8,732 nucleotides of DNA from an uncultured Clostridia bacterium (GTDB lineage Bacteria; Bacillota; Clostridia; Christensenellales; UBA1242). Made by a program: the position numbers and the translations under genes. The stretch spans positions 1 to 8,732 of the forward strand of contig CAKVNA010000029.1 of assembly GCA_934776915.1 (NCBI GenBank), given 5' to 3'. A model generated the notes under the pieces. The model did not search any database, had not been told where the DNA came from, and worked only from the letters and a program-made list of their open reading frames with translations. Positions within the stretch are counted from its first letter, which is position 1. Every line of letters starts with the position of its first letter. Positions 1 to 6,485 of the stretch are shown piece by piece.

Positions 1-708
1 CCATATAGATTTCCTGATTTTAGACGAATTGTAAGTGTAATTTATCAAAATTGTAAAATGTTTGTTACAAAAGTTGCAACAATCTTGCTCTCATTTAGTG
101 TAATTGTTTGGATAATGCAGAACTTTACATTTAAATTTGAATACATACCGACCGTTCGGTCTGGGCGTAGTATGCTGGAAATTGTTGGGGAATATCTTGC
201 GGTTTTGCTCCGACCAATCGGTCTTGGCAACTGGGGAATTGCTGTAAGTTTGCTCGTTGGGATAATGGCAAAGGAAATGGTTGTTGGCACAATGGCTATT
301 GTTAATAAAATTCCTACAACAAGTGACTTTGACAAGACTTTGGGTGTAAGTTTCTTAACTTCTGGCTTTGCAATAGGCTTCTCTCCTCTTACAGCGGTTA
401 TCATGATGGTATTTAGCTTGTTATATCTTCCTTGCATCTCCACCATTGCCGTCATGCGGAAAGAAATTGGTCGAAAGTGGACATTTGTTTCTTGTTTGAC
501 TCAATTTGCAGCGGCGTATGCAATTTGTTTTTTGATTTATAATATATTCTCAAACACTCTTCTGGCACAGATTTTGATTGGTTTTGGGGCTGTTTTGCTT
601 GTTATTTGGCTTTTTGTTTATACAAGAAGGAAGATAAAGTCGAAGGGTTTTGCGGCGGCAATGTGTTGTGGAAGTTGCAATGGTTGCAGCCATAATTGCA
701 ACAAGTAA
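1..708 (+). CDS. feoB: Ferrous iron transport protein B, C-terminal part with Cys-rich tail (5' end outside window)
   Basis: The reading frame is open from base 1 and gives 235 residues, beginning PYRFPDFRRI, which resembles the stretch before the last transmembrane helices of FeoB. FeoB imports Fe(II) across the cytoplasmic membrane, gated by an N-terminal GTPase domain that lies outside this window. Visible here are hydrophobic helices near residues 25-40, 80-100, 115-145 and 160-180. The family-like motifs are MAKEMVVGTMAIV and SPLTAVIMMVFSLLYLPC, followed by a basic stretch like the conserved RKE(I/T)G. After the usual FeoB end there is one more hydrophobic helix (about residues 185-208), a basic patch (TRRKIKSK) and the tail CCGSCNGCSHNC. 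This resembles the small FeoB-associated Cys-rich membrane protein, here apparently fused. The ATG at 58 is internal and not the true start. No clear terminator follows. The FeoB identity is confident; the role of the tail is inference. Confidence 0.9.
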   Translation, partial: PYRFPDFRRIVSVIYQNCKMFVTKVATILLSFSVIVWIMQNFTFKFEYIPTVRSGRSMLEIVGEYLAVLLRPIGLGNWGIAVSLLVGIMAKEMVVGTMAIVNKIPTTSDFDKTLGVSFLTSGFAIGFSPLTAVIMMVFSLLYLPCISTIAVMRKEIGRKWTFVSCLTQFAAAYAICFLIYNIFSNTLLAQILIGFGAVLLVIWLFVYTRRKIKSKGFAAAMCCGSCNGCSHNCNK

Positions 709-749
709 AGAGAATTTATAAAAATTTTTCGCCTAATATAATGTTTTGA

Positions 750-778
750 TTGATTAAAAGTTTTTTGTGTGATACACT
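750..778 (+). promoter_or_regulatory. Sigma-A promoter of der-plsY
   Basis: A -35 element TTGATT (750-755) is separated by 17 bp from TACACT (773-778). The bases TGA directly before the -10 form an extended -10 (TGn). Transcription would start near 785, leaving a short leader before the ribosome binding site of der. Confidence 0.55.
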
Positions 779-803
779 ATCAAAGTAAAATGGGGAGTAT
801 CAG

Positions 804-2135
804 ATGAAACCTTTAGTTGCAGTGGTCGGCAGACCTAATGTGGGCAAAAGCACTTTTTTCAACAAGATTTGTGGCAGAAGAATAAGCATTGTTGACGACA
901 TCGCTGGCGTTACAAGAGATAGAATTTATGGTGACGCAGAATGGTGCGGCAATTATTTTACATTGGTCGATACTGGTGGGCTAGATTTTGAGGAACGAGG
1001 TGAAATTGAGAAGAATATCCTTGCTCAAGCACAAATTGCCATTGACCTTGCAAGTGTTATTTTGTTTTTTGTTGACGGGAAGGAAGGTCTTACAAATGCT
1101 GATAGACAAGTGGCAGATTTTCTTATGAAAAGAGCAAAGAAAGATATTTTGCTTGTTGTTAACAAAATGGATAATTTTGAACTTGACAATTTGTATGACT
1201 TTTATGAACTCGGTTTTCAGCATGTGTTTCCAATTTCATCTGAACAAGGTAAGGGACTTGGTGAACTGCTTGACCAAATTGTTGAAAGTCTGAATGAGAA
1301 AGTTGACACAACTATCGTTCCAACCGAAGCAATTAAAATTGCCATTGTGGGCAAACCAAATGCGGGCAAAAGTAGTCTGACAAACAGACTTTTGGGAGAG
1401 GAAAGACTTGTTGTCAGTAGCATCGCTGGAACAACACGAGATGCCATTGATAGCCCATTTAGATACAACGGCAAAGATTATGTTTTGATTGATACAGCGG
1501 GGCTTAGACGCAAGAACGCCATTGAACCTTCGTCCATTGAACGATACAGCGTTTTAAGAACCATAGAGGCCATAAAACGGGCAGATGTTGTTGTAGTTAT
1601 GATTGATGTTAATGACGGCATAACGGAGCAAGACATAAAGGTTGCAGGCTTTGTGCATGAGCAAAATAAACCTAGCGTTATTGTGCTTAACAAATGGGAT
1701 TTGATTGAGGACAAAGATGACAAAACGATAAACAAATTCAGAAAGAAACTTGACGAAGATTTGAAGTTTATGAGTTATTATATCCCAGTATTCATTTCTG
1801 TAAAAACTGGGCAACGAGTTGGCAAAATTATGGAAACTGTTGAAACTGTGCTTAAAAACGCTTGCAAAAGAATTTCGACTGGGCAACTCAATGACATAGT
1901 TCAAGAAGCAATCAACATGAAGCAACCACCAAGCAAAAATGGTCAAAGGCTTAAAATCTTATACGCCACTCAAACTGGCATAAACCCACCTAATTTTGTT
2001 ATTTTTGTAAATAATAAAGACATAATGCACTTTTCATATTTAAGATATTTGGAAAATACTCTTAGGAAAGCGGTTGATTATTCCGGAACTCCAATTAAGT
2101 TGATTGTAAAAAACAGGTCAGAAAAGGACGAATAA
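804..2135 (+). CDS. der: Ribosome biogenesis GTPase Der (EngA)
   Basis: This is a 443-residue protein, a normal length for Der, which has two tandem GTPase domains and a C-terminal KH-like domain. Der acts in late assembly of the 50S ribosomal subunit and is normally essential. Domain 1 shows G1 GRPNVGKS (residues 9-16), G3 DTGG (56-59) and G4 NKMD (120-123). Domain 2 shows G1 GKPNAGKS (183-190), G3 DTAG (230-233) and G4 NKWD (296-299), with a likely G5 at ISVKTG (331-336). Residues about 355-436 form the KH-like domain, including the conserved stretch PPNFVIFVN. The ATG at 804 is chosen because GGGGAG lies 6 bp upstream and the first G1 motif falls at the expected distance. Transcription probably starts from the promoter at 750-778. 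plsY begins 3 bp after the stop, so the two are co-transcribed. Confidence 0.97.
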   Translation: MKPLVAVVGRPNVGKSTFFNKICGRRISIVDDIAGVTRDRIYGDAEWCGNYFTLVDTGGLDFEERGEIEKNILAQAQIAIDLASVILFFVDGKEGLTNADRQVADFLMKRAKKDILLVVNKMDNFELDNLYDFYELGFQHVFPISSEQGKGLGELLDQIVESLNEKVDTTIVPTEAIKIAIVGKPNAGKSSLTNRLLGEERLVVSSIAGTTRDAIDSPFRYNGKDYVLIDTAGLRRKNAIEPSSIERYSVLRTIEAIKRADVVVVMIDVNDGITEQDIKVAGFVHEQNKPSVIVLNKWDLIEDKDDKTINKFRKKLDEDLKFMSYYIPVFISVKTGQRVGKIMETVETVLKNACKRISTGQLNDIVQEAINMKQPPSKNGQRLKILYATQTGINPPNFVIFVNNKDIMHFSYLRYLENTLRKAVDYSGTPIKLIVKNRSEKDE

Positions 2136-2138
2136 CAC

Positions 2139-2837
2139 ATGGAATGGTGGAAATTTTTGATTTTGATTGTAGGGTCATATCTTATGGGCAACATCTTTTT
2201 TGCAAGGATAATAAGCAGACTTAGACACTATGACATATCAAAAGCGGGCAGCGGCAACCCGGGAACAATGAACATGGTTAGAAACTTGGGATTTTCCATG
2301 GGACTTTTGACACTGCTTCTTGATATGCTCAAAGGCGTAATTCCTTCAATCTGCGGTTATCTTCTTTTCGGCGGAAATTTTTATGACCTAATAACATGCA
2401 ATGGGGCAAGCAACCAAGTGGCTTGCATTGGGCTTTTCACAGGCGGGCTATCCGCTCTTGTAGGCAACATTTTCCCAGTGTTTTATTATTTCAAAGGCGG
2501 CAAAGGTGCTGCTGTAATGTTTGGCATTTTCTGTGCAGCCAATCCTCTTATGGGTGTTATAATTTTCATTGGCGGATTTCTGTTTCTCTTGTTGTTTGAT
2601 TATGGTTCACTTGTGTCCTTTTCGTTTGTTACAATAGCGACTATTGTTGAGGCATATCTTTTGGGACTTATGGGTGAAGACGGAAACATTGTCCTAAGTT
2701 GTCTTCTTTTTGCAATGTTTTGCCTCGTTTGGTTTGCACACAGACAGAATATATTTAGGCTGCTAACGGGCAAGGAAAATAGATTGAACTTTAAAAAGAG
2801 TTTTGGAAAGAGCAGAAAGAAAAAGGGTTCATATTAA
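2139..2837 (+). CDS. plsY: Glycerol-3-phosphate acyltransferase PlsY
   Basis: PlsY is an integral membrane enzyme that transfers an acyl group from acyl-phosphate to sn-glycerol-3-phosphate, giving lysophosphatidate, the first step of phospholipid synthesis in most Gram-positive bacteria. The 232 residues contain the family motifs in order: GSGNPGTMNMVRNLG (37-51), LDMLKG (61-66), KGGKGAAVMFG (119-129) and HRQNIFRLLTGKEN (201-214), with about five hydrophobic segments. It is some 30 residues longer than many PlsY proteins, partly from a loop around residues 78-97 and a basic tail (KKSFGKSRKKKG). One oddity is GNIFPVF before the glycine-rich motif, where the family usually has His in place of Asn110. 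The gene starts 3 bp after der; its likely ribosome binding site, AAGGA at 2124-2128, lies inside the end of der. An intrinsic terminator follows at once. Confidence 0.95.
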   Translation: MEWWKFLILIVGSYLMGNIFFARIISRLRHYDISKAGSGNPGTMNMVRNLGFSMGLLTLLLDMLKGVIPSICGYLLFGGNFYDLITCNGASNQVACIGLFTGGLSALVGNIFPVFYYFKGGKGAAVMFGIFCAANPLMGVIIFIGGFLFLLLFDYGSLVSFSFVTIATIVEAYLLGLMGEDGNIVLSCLLFAMFCLVWFAHRQNIFRLLTGKENRLNFKKSFGKSRKKKGSY

Positions 2838-2842
2838 AAAGG

Positions 2843-2866
2843 CTGTCAAATTCTGACAGTTTTTTT
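2843..2866 (+). terminator. Intrinsic terminator after plsY
   Basis: The arms CTGTCA (2843-2848) and TGACAG (2854-2859) form a 6-bp stem with a 5-base loop, followed by seven T (2860-2866). It ends the der-plsY unit 5 bp after the plsY stop and separates it from spoIVA. Confidence 0.85.
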
Positions 2867-2875
2867 GTTATCGTT

Positions 2876-2904
2876 GCATAAGTGGCAAATTCTTCACATA
2901 TATT
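2876..2904 (+). promoter_or_regulatory. Candidate sigma-E promoter of spoIVA
   Basis: GCATAAG (2876-2882) resembles the sigma-E -35 element, and CATATATT (2897-2904) differs from CATACAnT at one base. The gap is 14 bp, which suits sigma-E. The site lies between the plsY terminator and the spoIVA ribosome binding site. spoIVA is sigma-E controlled in Bacillus subtilis, so the assignment fits, but it is inferred from motif and context only. Confidence 0.55.
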
Positions 2905-2921
2905 TTGGTATATCGAGTTTC

Positions 2922-2926
2922 GGAGG
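2922..2926 (+). promoter_or_regulatory. Ribosome binding site setting the spoIVA start
   Basis: GGAGG lies 5 bp before the ATG at 2932. This favours that ATG over an in-frame TTG at 2905, which has no binding site and overlaps the putative promoter. Confidence 0.8.
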
Positions 2927-2931
2927 AAAAT

Positions 2932-4404
2932 ATGAATTCGTATCAAATTTATGAAGACATTGCTACAAGAACGGGCGGCGACATATACCTTGGTGTCGTG
3001 GGGCCAGTAAGATGCGGCAAGTCAACTTTCATAACTAATTTTGTGCAGAAAATGGTCTTGCCAAATATCAAAGATAGTTTTGACAAAACCCGCACAGTAG
3101 ATGAATTGCCTCAAAGTGCAGACGGGAAAACAATTATGACCACGCAACCAAGGTTTGTTCCAAAGGAAGCAGTGAAAATTGTGGTCAATGACAAAGTGCA
3201 AATGAAAATTCGCCTTGTAGATTGTGTTGGATATGCGGTGACTGGTGCAGAGGGACTTGTGGAGGACGGCAAACCAAGACTTGTAAAAACTCCTTGGAAC
3301 AGCGAGCCTATTCCATTTGAAGAAGCAGCAGAAATCGGCACAAGAAAAGTTATTTCCGACCATTCAACGGTTGCTGTTGTAATGACAACTGATGGCTCTT
3401 TTGGTGAACTTGAAAGAGATAATTTTGTGGAAGCAGAAGAAAGAACAATAAAGGAACTTAAGAGAACGGGAAAGCCATTTGTCATTGTCCTAAATACCAA
3501 AAATCCTCAAACAGAACAGACTGCAAATCTTGTTCAAAGCCTTGAGAAGAAATATGATGTTCCAGTTGTTCCAGCAGATTGTGTTAACATCAAAGACGAA
3601 GATATTGACGAAATCTTTGCAAACATTCTGCAAGAATTTCCACTATATTCACTTCGAGTTCGCATGCCAAAATGGCTTCAAGCATTGCCATATGAAGACG
3701 ACCTCATTCAAGAGATTGTAACTGAAAGTAAAGTGCTTGTTGACGGAAAAAATAAGATTGGTGAAGTTGACCACGCCAAAAACATCTTTGAAGCAAGCGA
3801 CAACTTTGAGCCAGTATCTTTGGCGTCAATAGACCTAGGCATTGCATATCTTGACATAAAGCCAAAAGCAGACTTGTTCTACAAAGTCCTTTCAAGAGAA
3901 TGTGGGCAAGAAATTAAAAACGACTTTGAGCTCGTCGCTTTTATTAGGGAACTTGCACACGCAAAAGAGGAATATGACAAACTAAAAGATGCTTTGTGCC
4001 AAGTTGAAGAAACGGGTTATGGCGTTGTCAGTCCAAAAATGGAAGAAATGACCTTGGAAGAACCTGAGATTGTAAAACAAGGCTCAAGATATGGCGTAAA
4101 ACTTAAAGCAAGCGCTCCAAGTTTGCATATTATGAAAGTTGATGTCCAAACGGAAATTAGCCCAATAGTTGGATCTGAGCAACAAAGTGAAGACCTTGTA
4201 AAATCTCTTTTGAGTGAGTTTGAAAACAATCCAAAGGGACTTTGGGAAACAAATATGTTTGGAAGAAGTTTGCATAGCCTTGTAAACGAAGGACTTAATA
4301 AGAAGATTGTTGCAATGCCAGTTGAGGCACAAAAGAAAATGAGAAAAACCTTAACCCGAATTGTGAACGAGGGCAAGGGCGGAATAATTTGCATATTGCT
4401 ATAA
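2932..4404 (+). CDS. spoIVA: Stage IV sporulation protein A (spore-coat morphogenetic ATPase)
   Basis: SpoIVA is made in the mother cell, binds the forespore outer membrane and polymerises with ATP hydrolysis to form the base layer on which the spore coat is built. The 490-residue product is nearly the length of the B. subtilis protein (492) and aligns from end to end. Residues 10-32 hold the Walker A region GPVRCGKST with Lys30. Thr70-Thr71 lie in the TIMTT stretch, and Asp97 lies in RLVDCVGY; these match the positions of the key ATPase residues in the B. subtilis protein. Other near-identical stretches are PIPFEEAAEIGTRKVI, QTEISPIVGSEQQSEDLV and the C-terminal NEGKGG followed by a hydrophobic end (IICILL). 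The ATG at 2932 gives the standard N-terminus. The gene has its own promoter and ends at a terminator shared with the convergent DUF378 gene. Its presence implies a spore-forming lineage. Confidence 0.97.
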   Translation: MNSYQIYEDIATRTGGDIYLGVVGPVRCGKSTFITNFVQKMVLPNIKDSFDKTRTVDELPQSADGKTIMTTQPRFVPKEAVKIVVNDKVQMKIRLVDCVGYAVTGAEGLVEDGKPRLVKTPWNSEPIPFEEAAEIGTRKVISDHSTVAVVMTTDGSFGELERDNFVEAEERTIKELKRTGKPFVIVLNTKNPQTEQTANLVQSLEKKYDVPVVPADCVNIKDEDIDEIFANILQEFPLYSLRVRMPKWLQALPYEDDLIQEIVTESKVLVDGKNKIGEVDHAKNIFEASDNFEPVSLASIDLGIAYLDIKPKADLFYKVLSRECGQEIKNDFELVAFIRELAHAKEEYDKLKDALCQVEETGYGVVSPKMEEMTLEEPEIVKQGSRYGVKLKASAPSLHIMKVDVQTEISPIVGSEQQSEDLVKSLLSEFENNPKGLWETNMFGRSLHSLVNEGLNKKIVAMPVEAQKKMRKTLTRIVNEGKGGIICILL

Positions 4405-4413
4405 TTATAAAAC

Positions 4414-4449
4414 AAAAAAATCTTTCTCTTTCGGGAGGAAGATTTTTTT
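4414..4449. terminator. Bidirectional terminator between spoIVA and the DUF378 gene
   Basis: Arms of 15 bases (4414-4428 and 4435-4449) pair with one G-T wobble around a 6-base loop. The outer ends are seven A on the left and seven T on the right, so the hairpin can stop transcription from both directions. Confidence 0.85.
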
Positions 4450-4462
4450 GCTGGATATTTTC

Positions 4463-4681
4463 TTAGTCCAAATTCCACATGGAAATTCTGCCACCAGTGC
4501 AAATTGGTGTGATAAACAGCCAAATCGCACTTGCACCAACAAGGCAATAAATAGTTCTTGCAATCCAAGTAATATTGCCAGAAATTGCTGTTACGAGATT
4601 CCATGAAAAAGCCCCAATCAAAAGCCAGTTTAGACCGCCGATAAGAAGAATTATCCATGCAATAAGGTTTGCTATTCTCAT
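4463..4681 (-). CDS. DUF378 family small membrane protein
   Basis: This 72-residue protein has two hydrophobic segments, about residues 3-25 and 38-58, and the family signature IGGLNWLLIG near residues 13-22, followed by the usual (I/L)xRxIYxLVG pattern as IARTIYCLVG. DUF378 (YuzA-like) proteins are common in Firmicutes and have no established function; they presumably sit in the cytoplasmic membrane. The ATG at 4681 is preceded 5 bp upstream by a run of six G on the coding strand (4692-4687), a good ribosome binding site. The gene converges on spoIVA and shares its terminator. It stands alone, with its upstream region facing the promoter of the four-gene orphan cluster. I could not assign a convincing promoter. 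Confidence 0.85.
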   Translation of the reverse strand: MRIANLIAWIILLIGGLNWLLIGAFSWNLVTAISGNITWIARTIYCLVGASAIWLFITPICTGGRISMWNLD

Positions 4682-4788
4682 TTTTTCCCCCCTTTAACCA
4701 TAGTTTGTTACAAGGCGAGCGTAATTATTCATTATTTGTCTTTTTTGAGTGCTATGTCTGATGATTTTTCATAAATGTAATTCAAATA

Positions 4789-4816
4789 TTGACAAATTTA
4801 TAAAAATGTGTAAAAT
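4789..4816 (+). promoter_or_regulatory. Strong sigma-A promoter of the four-gene orphan cluster
   Basis: A perfect -35 TTGACA (4789-4794) is followed after 16 bp by TAAAAT (4811-4816, five of six matches). The start site would be near 4823, giving a leader of about 43 nt. That leader holds a small hairpin option: AGCAA (4832-4836) can pair with either of two TTGCT copies (4842-4846 or 4846-4850). The rest of the 184-bp region back to the DUF378 gene is A/T-rich and holds nothing else I can name. Confidence 0.75.
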
Positions 4817-4853
4817 ATATACATACTTGTGAGCAAATATCTTGCTTGCTACT

Positions 4854-4859
4854 AAGGAG
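4854..4859 (+). promoter_or_regulatory. Ribosome binding site setting the first orphan gene's start
   Basis: AAGGAG lies 6 bp before the ATG at 4866. An in-frame TTG at 4842 has no binding site and lies in the leader, so the ATG is preferred. Confidence 0.8.
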
Positions 4860-4865
4860 TTATAT

Positions 4866-5405
4866 ATGAGAAGACTGTCATACAACAAGGAACATCTTTT
4901 AGACAAAAGAATTAAACCGGAAGAAATCTTTATGGGCGAGCCAGTTGGTGTTGGGCAATATTACACAACTCGCAAAGAGGTTATTGCAGATTTCTACGCA
5001 ACAAATGAGAAAGAAAATTTGAGGAACATTGGAAGGGACCATAAAATACAACTTGACAATGAAAGAATGAATTTTTCTAAAAAGTTGGTGGAAGAATACA
5101 AAAAGGACAATTCCGTTCTGCAAGACCTTGAAAATGCAATCGCCATAATTGATGATAGACTTGACTTTTGGATGGAAGTTGCAAGCAAATATTTTGATGT
5201 GTCAGAGGAAAACTGGTTTGAAAAAGCAAGATACAATATGGACCTTATGTTTTCTCAAAGTAGCGTTGTTGAAGCGTGCATAAAAGCAGAAGCATATAGC
5301 AGAGCGTATGACGACATGACCGACCTTGCAATTTTGATTGCGGGATATGACCAAGATTGCGAATATGAAGACGAAGACATAGATTTGCCAGAACTCACAA
5401 TGTAA
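4866..5405 (+). CDS. Hypothetical protein, 179 aa, first gene of orphan cluster
   Basis: I do not recognise a family. The protein has no signal peptide and no membrane segment, so it is probably cytoplasmic. The N-terminal 45 residues hold a short Gly/Pro-bearing segment (MGEPVGVGQYY). Residues about 47-115 are highly charged and likely helical, and may form a coiled coil (KKLVEEYKKDNSVLQDLENAI). A second helical part covers about 115-160, and the C-terminus is strongly acidic (DQDCEYEDEDIDLPEL). Base composition and codon choice look like the neighbouring genes, so there is no sign of recent transfer. It follows a strong promoter and is the head of an operon: the next ribosome binding site overlaps its stop codon. 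That it is a real gene is nearly certain; its function is unknown. Confidence 0.9.
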   Translation: MRRLSYNKEHLLDKRIKPEEIFMGEPVGVGQYYTTRKEVIADFYATNEKENLRNIGRDHKIQLDNERMNFSKKLVEEYKKDNSVLQDLENAIAIIDDRLDFWMEVASKYFDVSEENWFEKARYNMDLMFSQSSVVEACIKAEAYSRAYDDMTDLAILIAGYDQDCEYEDEDIDLPELTM

Positions 5406-5415
5406 GGAGGCAGAA

Positions 5416-5715
5416 ATGCAAAATTATACAGAAAAACTTGAAAAATATCTTGAGAAATTGGGCAAGGAAAAGATTGAATGTGGAAATCAAATTTTTTCTT
5501 GGCAAAACGAACTTGATGATGCAAAGGAAATGCTAGACATAATCGATGAGAATTCACCATTTGTCTATTGGCAAAAAAGACGAGTTCTAACGGCAGAAAG
5601 TATTATCCTAAACCTCAAAATTCGTCTTGAACAAATTGACATTGAACAAGCAGAACTTGAAACACAACTTAAAGTTATGGTTCCAAAATCAAAAGAACTC
5701 TCACAAGAGAGATAA
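5416..5715 (+). CDS. Hypothetical protein, 99 aa, predicted helical hairpin
   Basis: No family is recognised. The sequence reads as two long amphipathic helices, about residues 3-44 and 52-89, joined by a turn around DENSPF (44-49). Both helices are rich in Glu, Lys, Leu and Ile with heptad-like spacing, which suggests a coiled-coil hairpin or an oligomerising adaptor. There is no membrane segment and only one Cys (Cys22). The ribosome binding site AAGGAGG (5404-5410) overlaps the stop codon of the previous gene and lies 5 bp before the ATG, so the two are translationally linked. The next gene begins 12 bp after its stop in the same way. Real gene with high confidence; the structural reading is inference from composition. 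Confidence 0.88.
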   Translation: MQNYTEKLEKYLEKLGKEKIECGNQIFSWQNELDDAKEMLDIIDENSPFVYWQKRRVLTAESIILNLKIRLEQIDIEQAELETQLKVMVPKSKELSQER

Positions 5716-5727
5716 GGAGGAAAAATC

Positions 5728-6033
5728 ATGAGCCAAAATGAAAACATTACAAGTGCAAATGAAAAAGAACCACAAACAATGGAACAAGCCCTTGAAATTA
5801 TAAACAGCGCAATAAAGACCATTGAATACAGAGCCTCACTTGACTACAGAGTGAGAATGGTTGACGATGACTATCAACTAGACATCTTGGCAAACAACCT
5901 TAAAAAAGCATATGATATTGTTTATTACAATTCATATGTTGCACAAGCACAAAACGCTCAAAACGAGCAACCAGTTTCTTCAAATCAAGAAGAATCGATA
6001 GACCCAGACTTCAAAGCAAACACATTTTTTTAA
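5728..6033 (+). CDS. Hypothetical protein, 101 aa, third gene of orphan cluster
   Basis: No family is recognised. The protein is acidic and probably soluble. Residues 1-17 are polar and likely disordered (Asn/Glu/Ser-rich). Residues 18-75 look helical and aromatic-rich, with several Tyr (DYRVRMVDDDYQ, AYDIVYYNSYV). Residues 74-101 are a Gln/Asn/Ser-rich tail ending DPDFKANTFF. The ribosome binding site AAGGAGG (5714-5720) overlaps the previous stop and lies 7 bp before the ATG. The layout, with an ordered middle and polar ends, would suit a small partner protein in a complex with its operon neighbours, but this is inference. Confidence 0.87.
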   Translation: MSQNENITSANEKEPQTMEQALEIINSAIKTIEYRASLDYRVRMVDDDYQLDILANNLKKAYDIVYYNSYVAQAQNAQNEQPVSSNQEESIDPDFKANTFF

Positions 6034-6078
6034 AAATTGCTTGCTTTCGTGAATATTCGGCAATCTTCGACAATATAT

Positions 6079-6108
6079 TTGATTTGAAGGACAATGCATA
6101 GGTATAAA
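6079..6108 (+). promoter_or_regulatory. Possible extra promoter before the fourth orphan gene
   Basis: TTGATT (6079-6084) and TATAAA (6103-6108) are spaced 18 bp apart in the 96-bp gap after the third gene. The predicted start site (about 6115) would be almost on the ribosome binding site at 6117-6124, which argues against strong use. Read-through from the upstream promoter at 4789 is an equal alternative. Confidence 0.3.
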
Positions 6109-6116
6109 ATATATTT

Positions 6117-6124
6117 AGGAGGTG
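6117..6124 (+). promoter_or_regulatory. Ribosome binding site setting the fourth orphan gene's start
   Basis: AGGAGGTG, a perfect match to the anti-Shine-Dalgarno sequence, lies 5 bp before the ATG at 6130. This overrides the upstream in-frame ATG at 6094, which has only a weak AAGGA. Confidence 0.8.
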
Positions 6125-6129
6125 AAAAA

Positions 6130-6357
6130 ATGAATATCACATTGTCAGATCAAATCCGCTGCGTGGAAATGCAAAAACAAGACCTTGAGTTTGAACTTAA
6201 CAGAATTGTTGCATGCAAAAGAGAAACAACACAACTCAACAATCTCAGAAGAAACCTCTCTTTGCATATAAACCTGCTTCAAAATCAAATTGCAGATATG
6301 AAACTTGCTTTGTTAAATTCTCAAAATCAAGAAGAAGCATTTGAACCAGTAAGATAA
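6130..6357 (+). CDS. Hypothetical coiled-coil protein, 75 aa, last gene of orphan cluster
   Basis: No family is recognised. Almost the whole protein (about residues 5-65) reads as one or two amphipathic helices rich in Leu, Gln and Asn (RRNLSLHINLLQNQIADMKL), with two Cys at 11 and 29 and a short acidic end (NQEEAFEPVR). It resembles the second gene of the cluster in size and coiled-coil character, but I see no clear sequence homology. It is set 96 bp after the third gene, unlike the tight 10-12 bp gaps between the first three, so it may be partly independently expressed. A bidirectional terminator begins 11 bp after its stop and closes the cluster. Real gene with good confidence; function unknown. 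Confidence 0.82.
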   Translation: MNITLSDQIRCVEMQKQDLEFELNRIVACKRETTQLNNLRRNLSLHINLLQNQIADMKLALLNSQNQEEAFEPVR

Positions 6358-6367
6358 ATTTAAATAA

Positions 6368-6397
6368 AAAAATTCCTTACAAATGTAGGGAATTTTT
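6368..6397. terminator. Bidirectional terminator between the orphan cluster and tRNA-Gln(CTG)
   Basis: Arms of 13 bases (6368-6380 and 6385-6397) pair around the loop AAAT with one G-T wobble. The stem ends in A5/T5 on its two sides, and an A-run continues to 6366 on the left. It serves the plus-strand gene cluster and the minus-strand tRNA, whose CCA ends 4 bp away. Confidence 0.85.
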
Positions 6398-6400
6398 ATT

Positions 6401-6475
6401 TGGCTGGGGTGGCAGGATTCGAACCTACGCATGCTGGAGTCAGAATCCAGAGCCTTACCGCTTGGCTACACCCCA
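6401..6475 (-). tRNA. tRNA-Gln, anticodon CTG
   Basis: Read on the minus strand this is a 75-nt tRNA with an encoded CCA. The acceptor arm TGGGGTG pairs with CACCCCA, including the weak T1-A72 pair typical of tRNA-Gln. The anticodon stem CTGGA/TCCAG encloses TTCTGAC, giving anticodon CTG. The T-loop is TTCGAAT. It is transcribed away from the other six tRNAs and is a close paralogue of the tRNA-Gln(TTG) gene at 7160-7234. Confidence 0.96.
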
Positions 6476-6485
6476 AAGCATAAAT

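Noticed and set aside
709..745. Terminator after feoB.
   Set aside because: Only an AAAAATTTTT self-complementary run is seen, with no G/C stem.
4017..4658. 213-aa open reading frame on minus.
   Set aside because: It lies opposite the end of spoIVA and across the terminator and overlaps the better DUF378 frame; a shadow frame.
4702..4730. Possible sigma-E promoter on minus for the DUF378 gene (GAATAAT, 14 bp, AACAAACT).
   Set aside because: The -10 lacks the key CAT start and matches only six of eight positions in A/T-rich DNA; not enough to call.
6034..6078. Terminator after the third orphan gene.
   Set aside because: ATTGC and GCAAT can pair but with a long loop and no T-run; it is not a convincing terminator.
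6130..6357. Resemblance of the 75-aa protein's N-terminus (SDQIRCVEM) to small phage proteins with a DQIxCVxRE pattern.
   Set aside because: The rest of that phage pattern (RxRVYPxWV) is absent and no other phage gene is nearby; the likeness is superficial.
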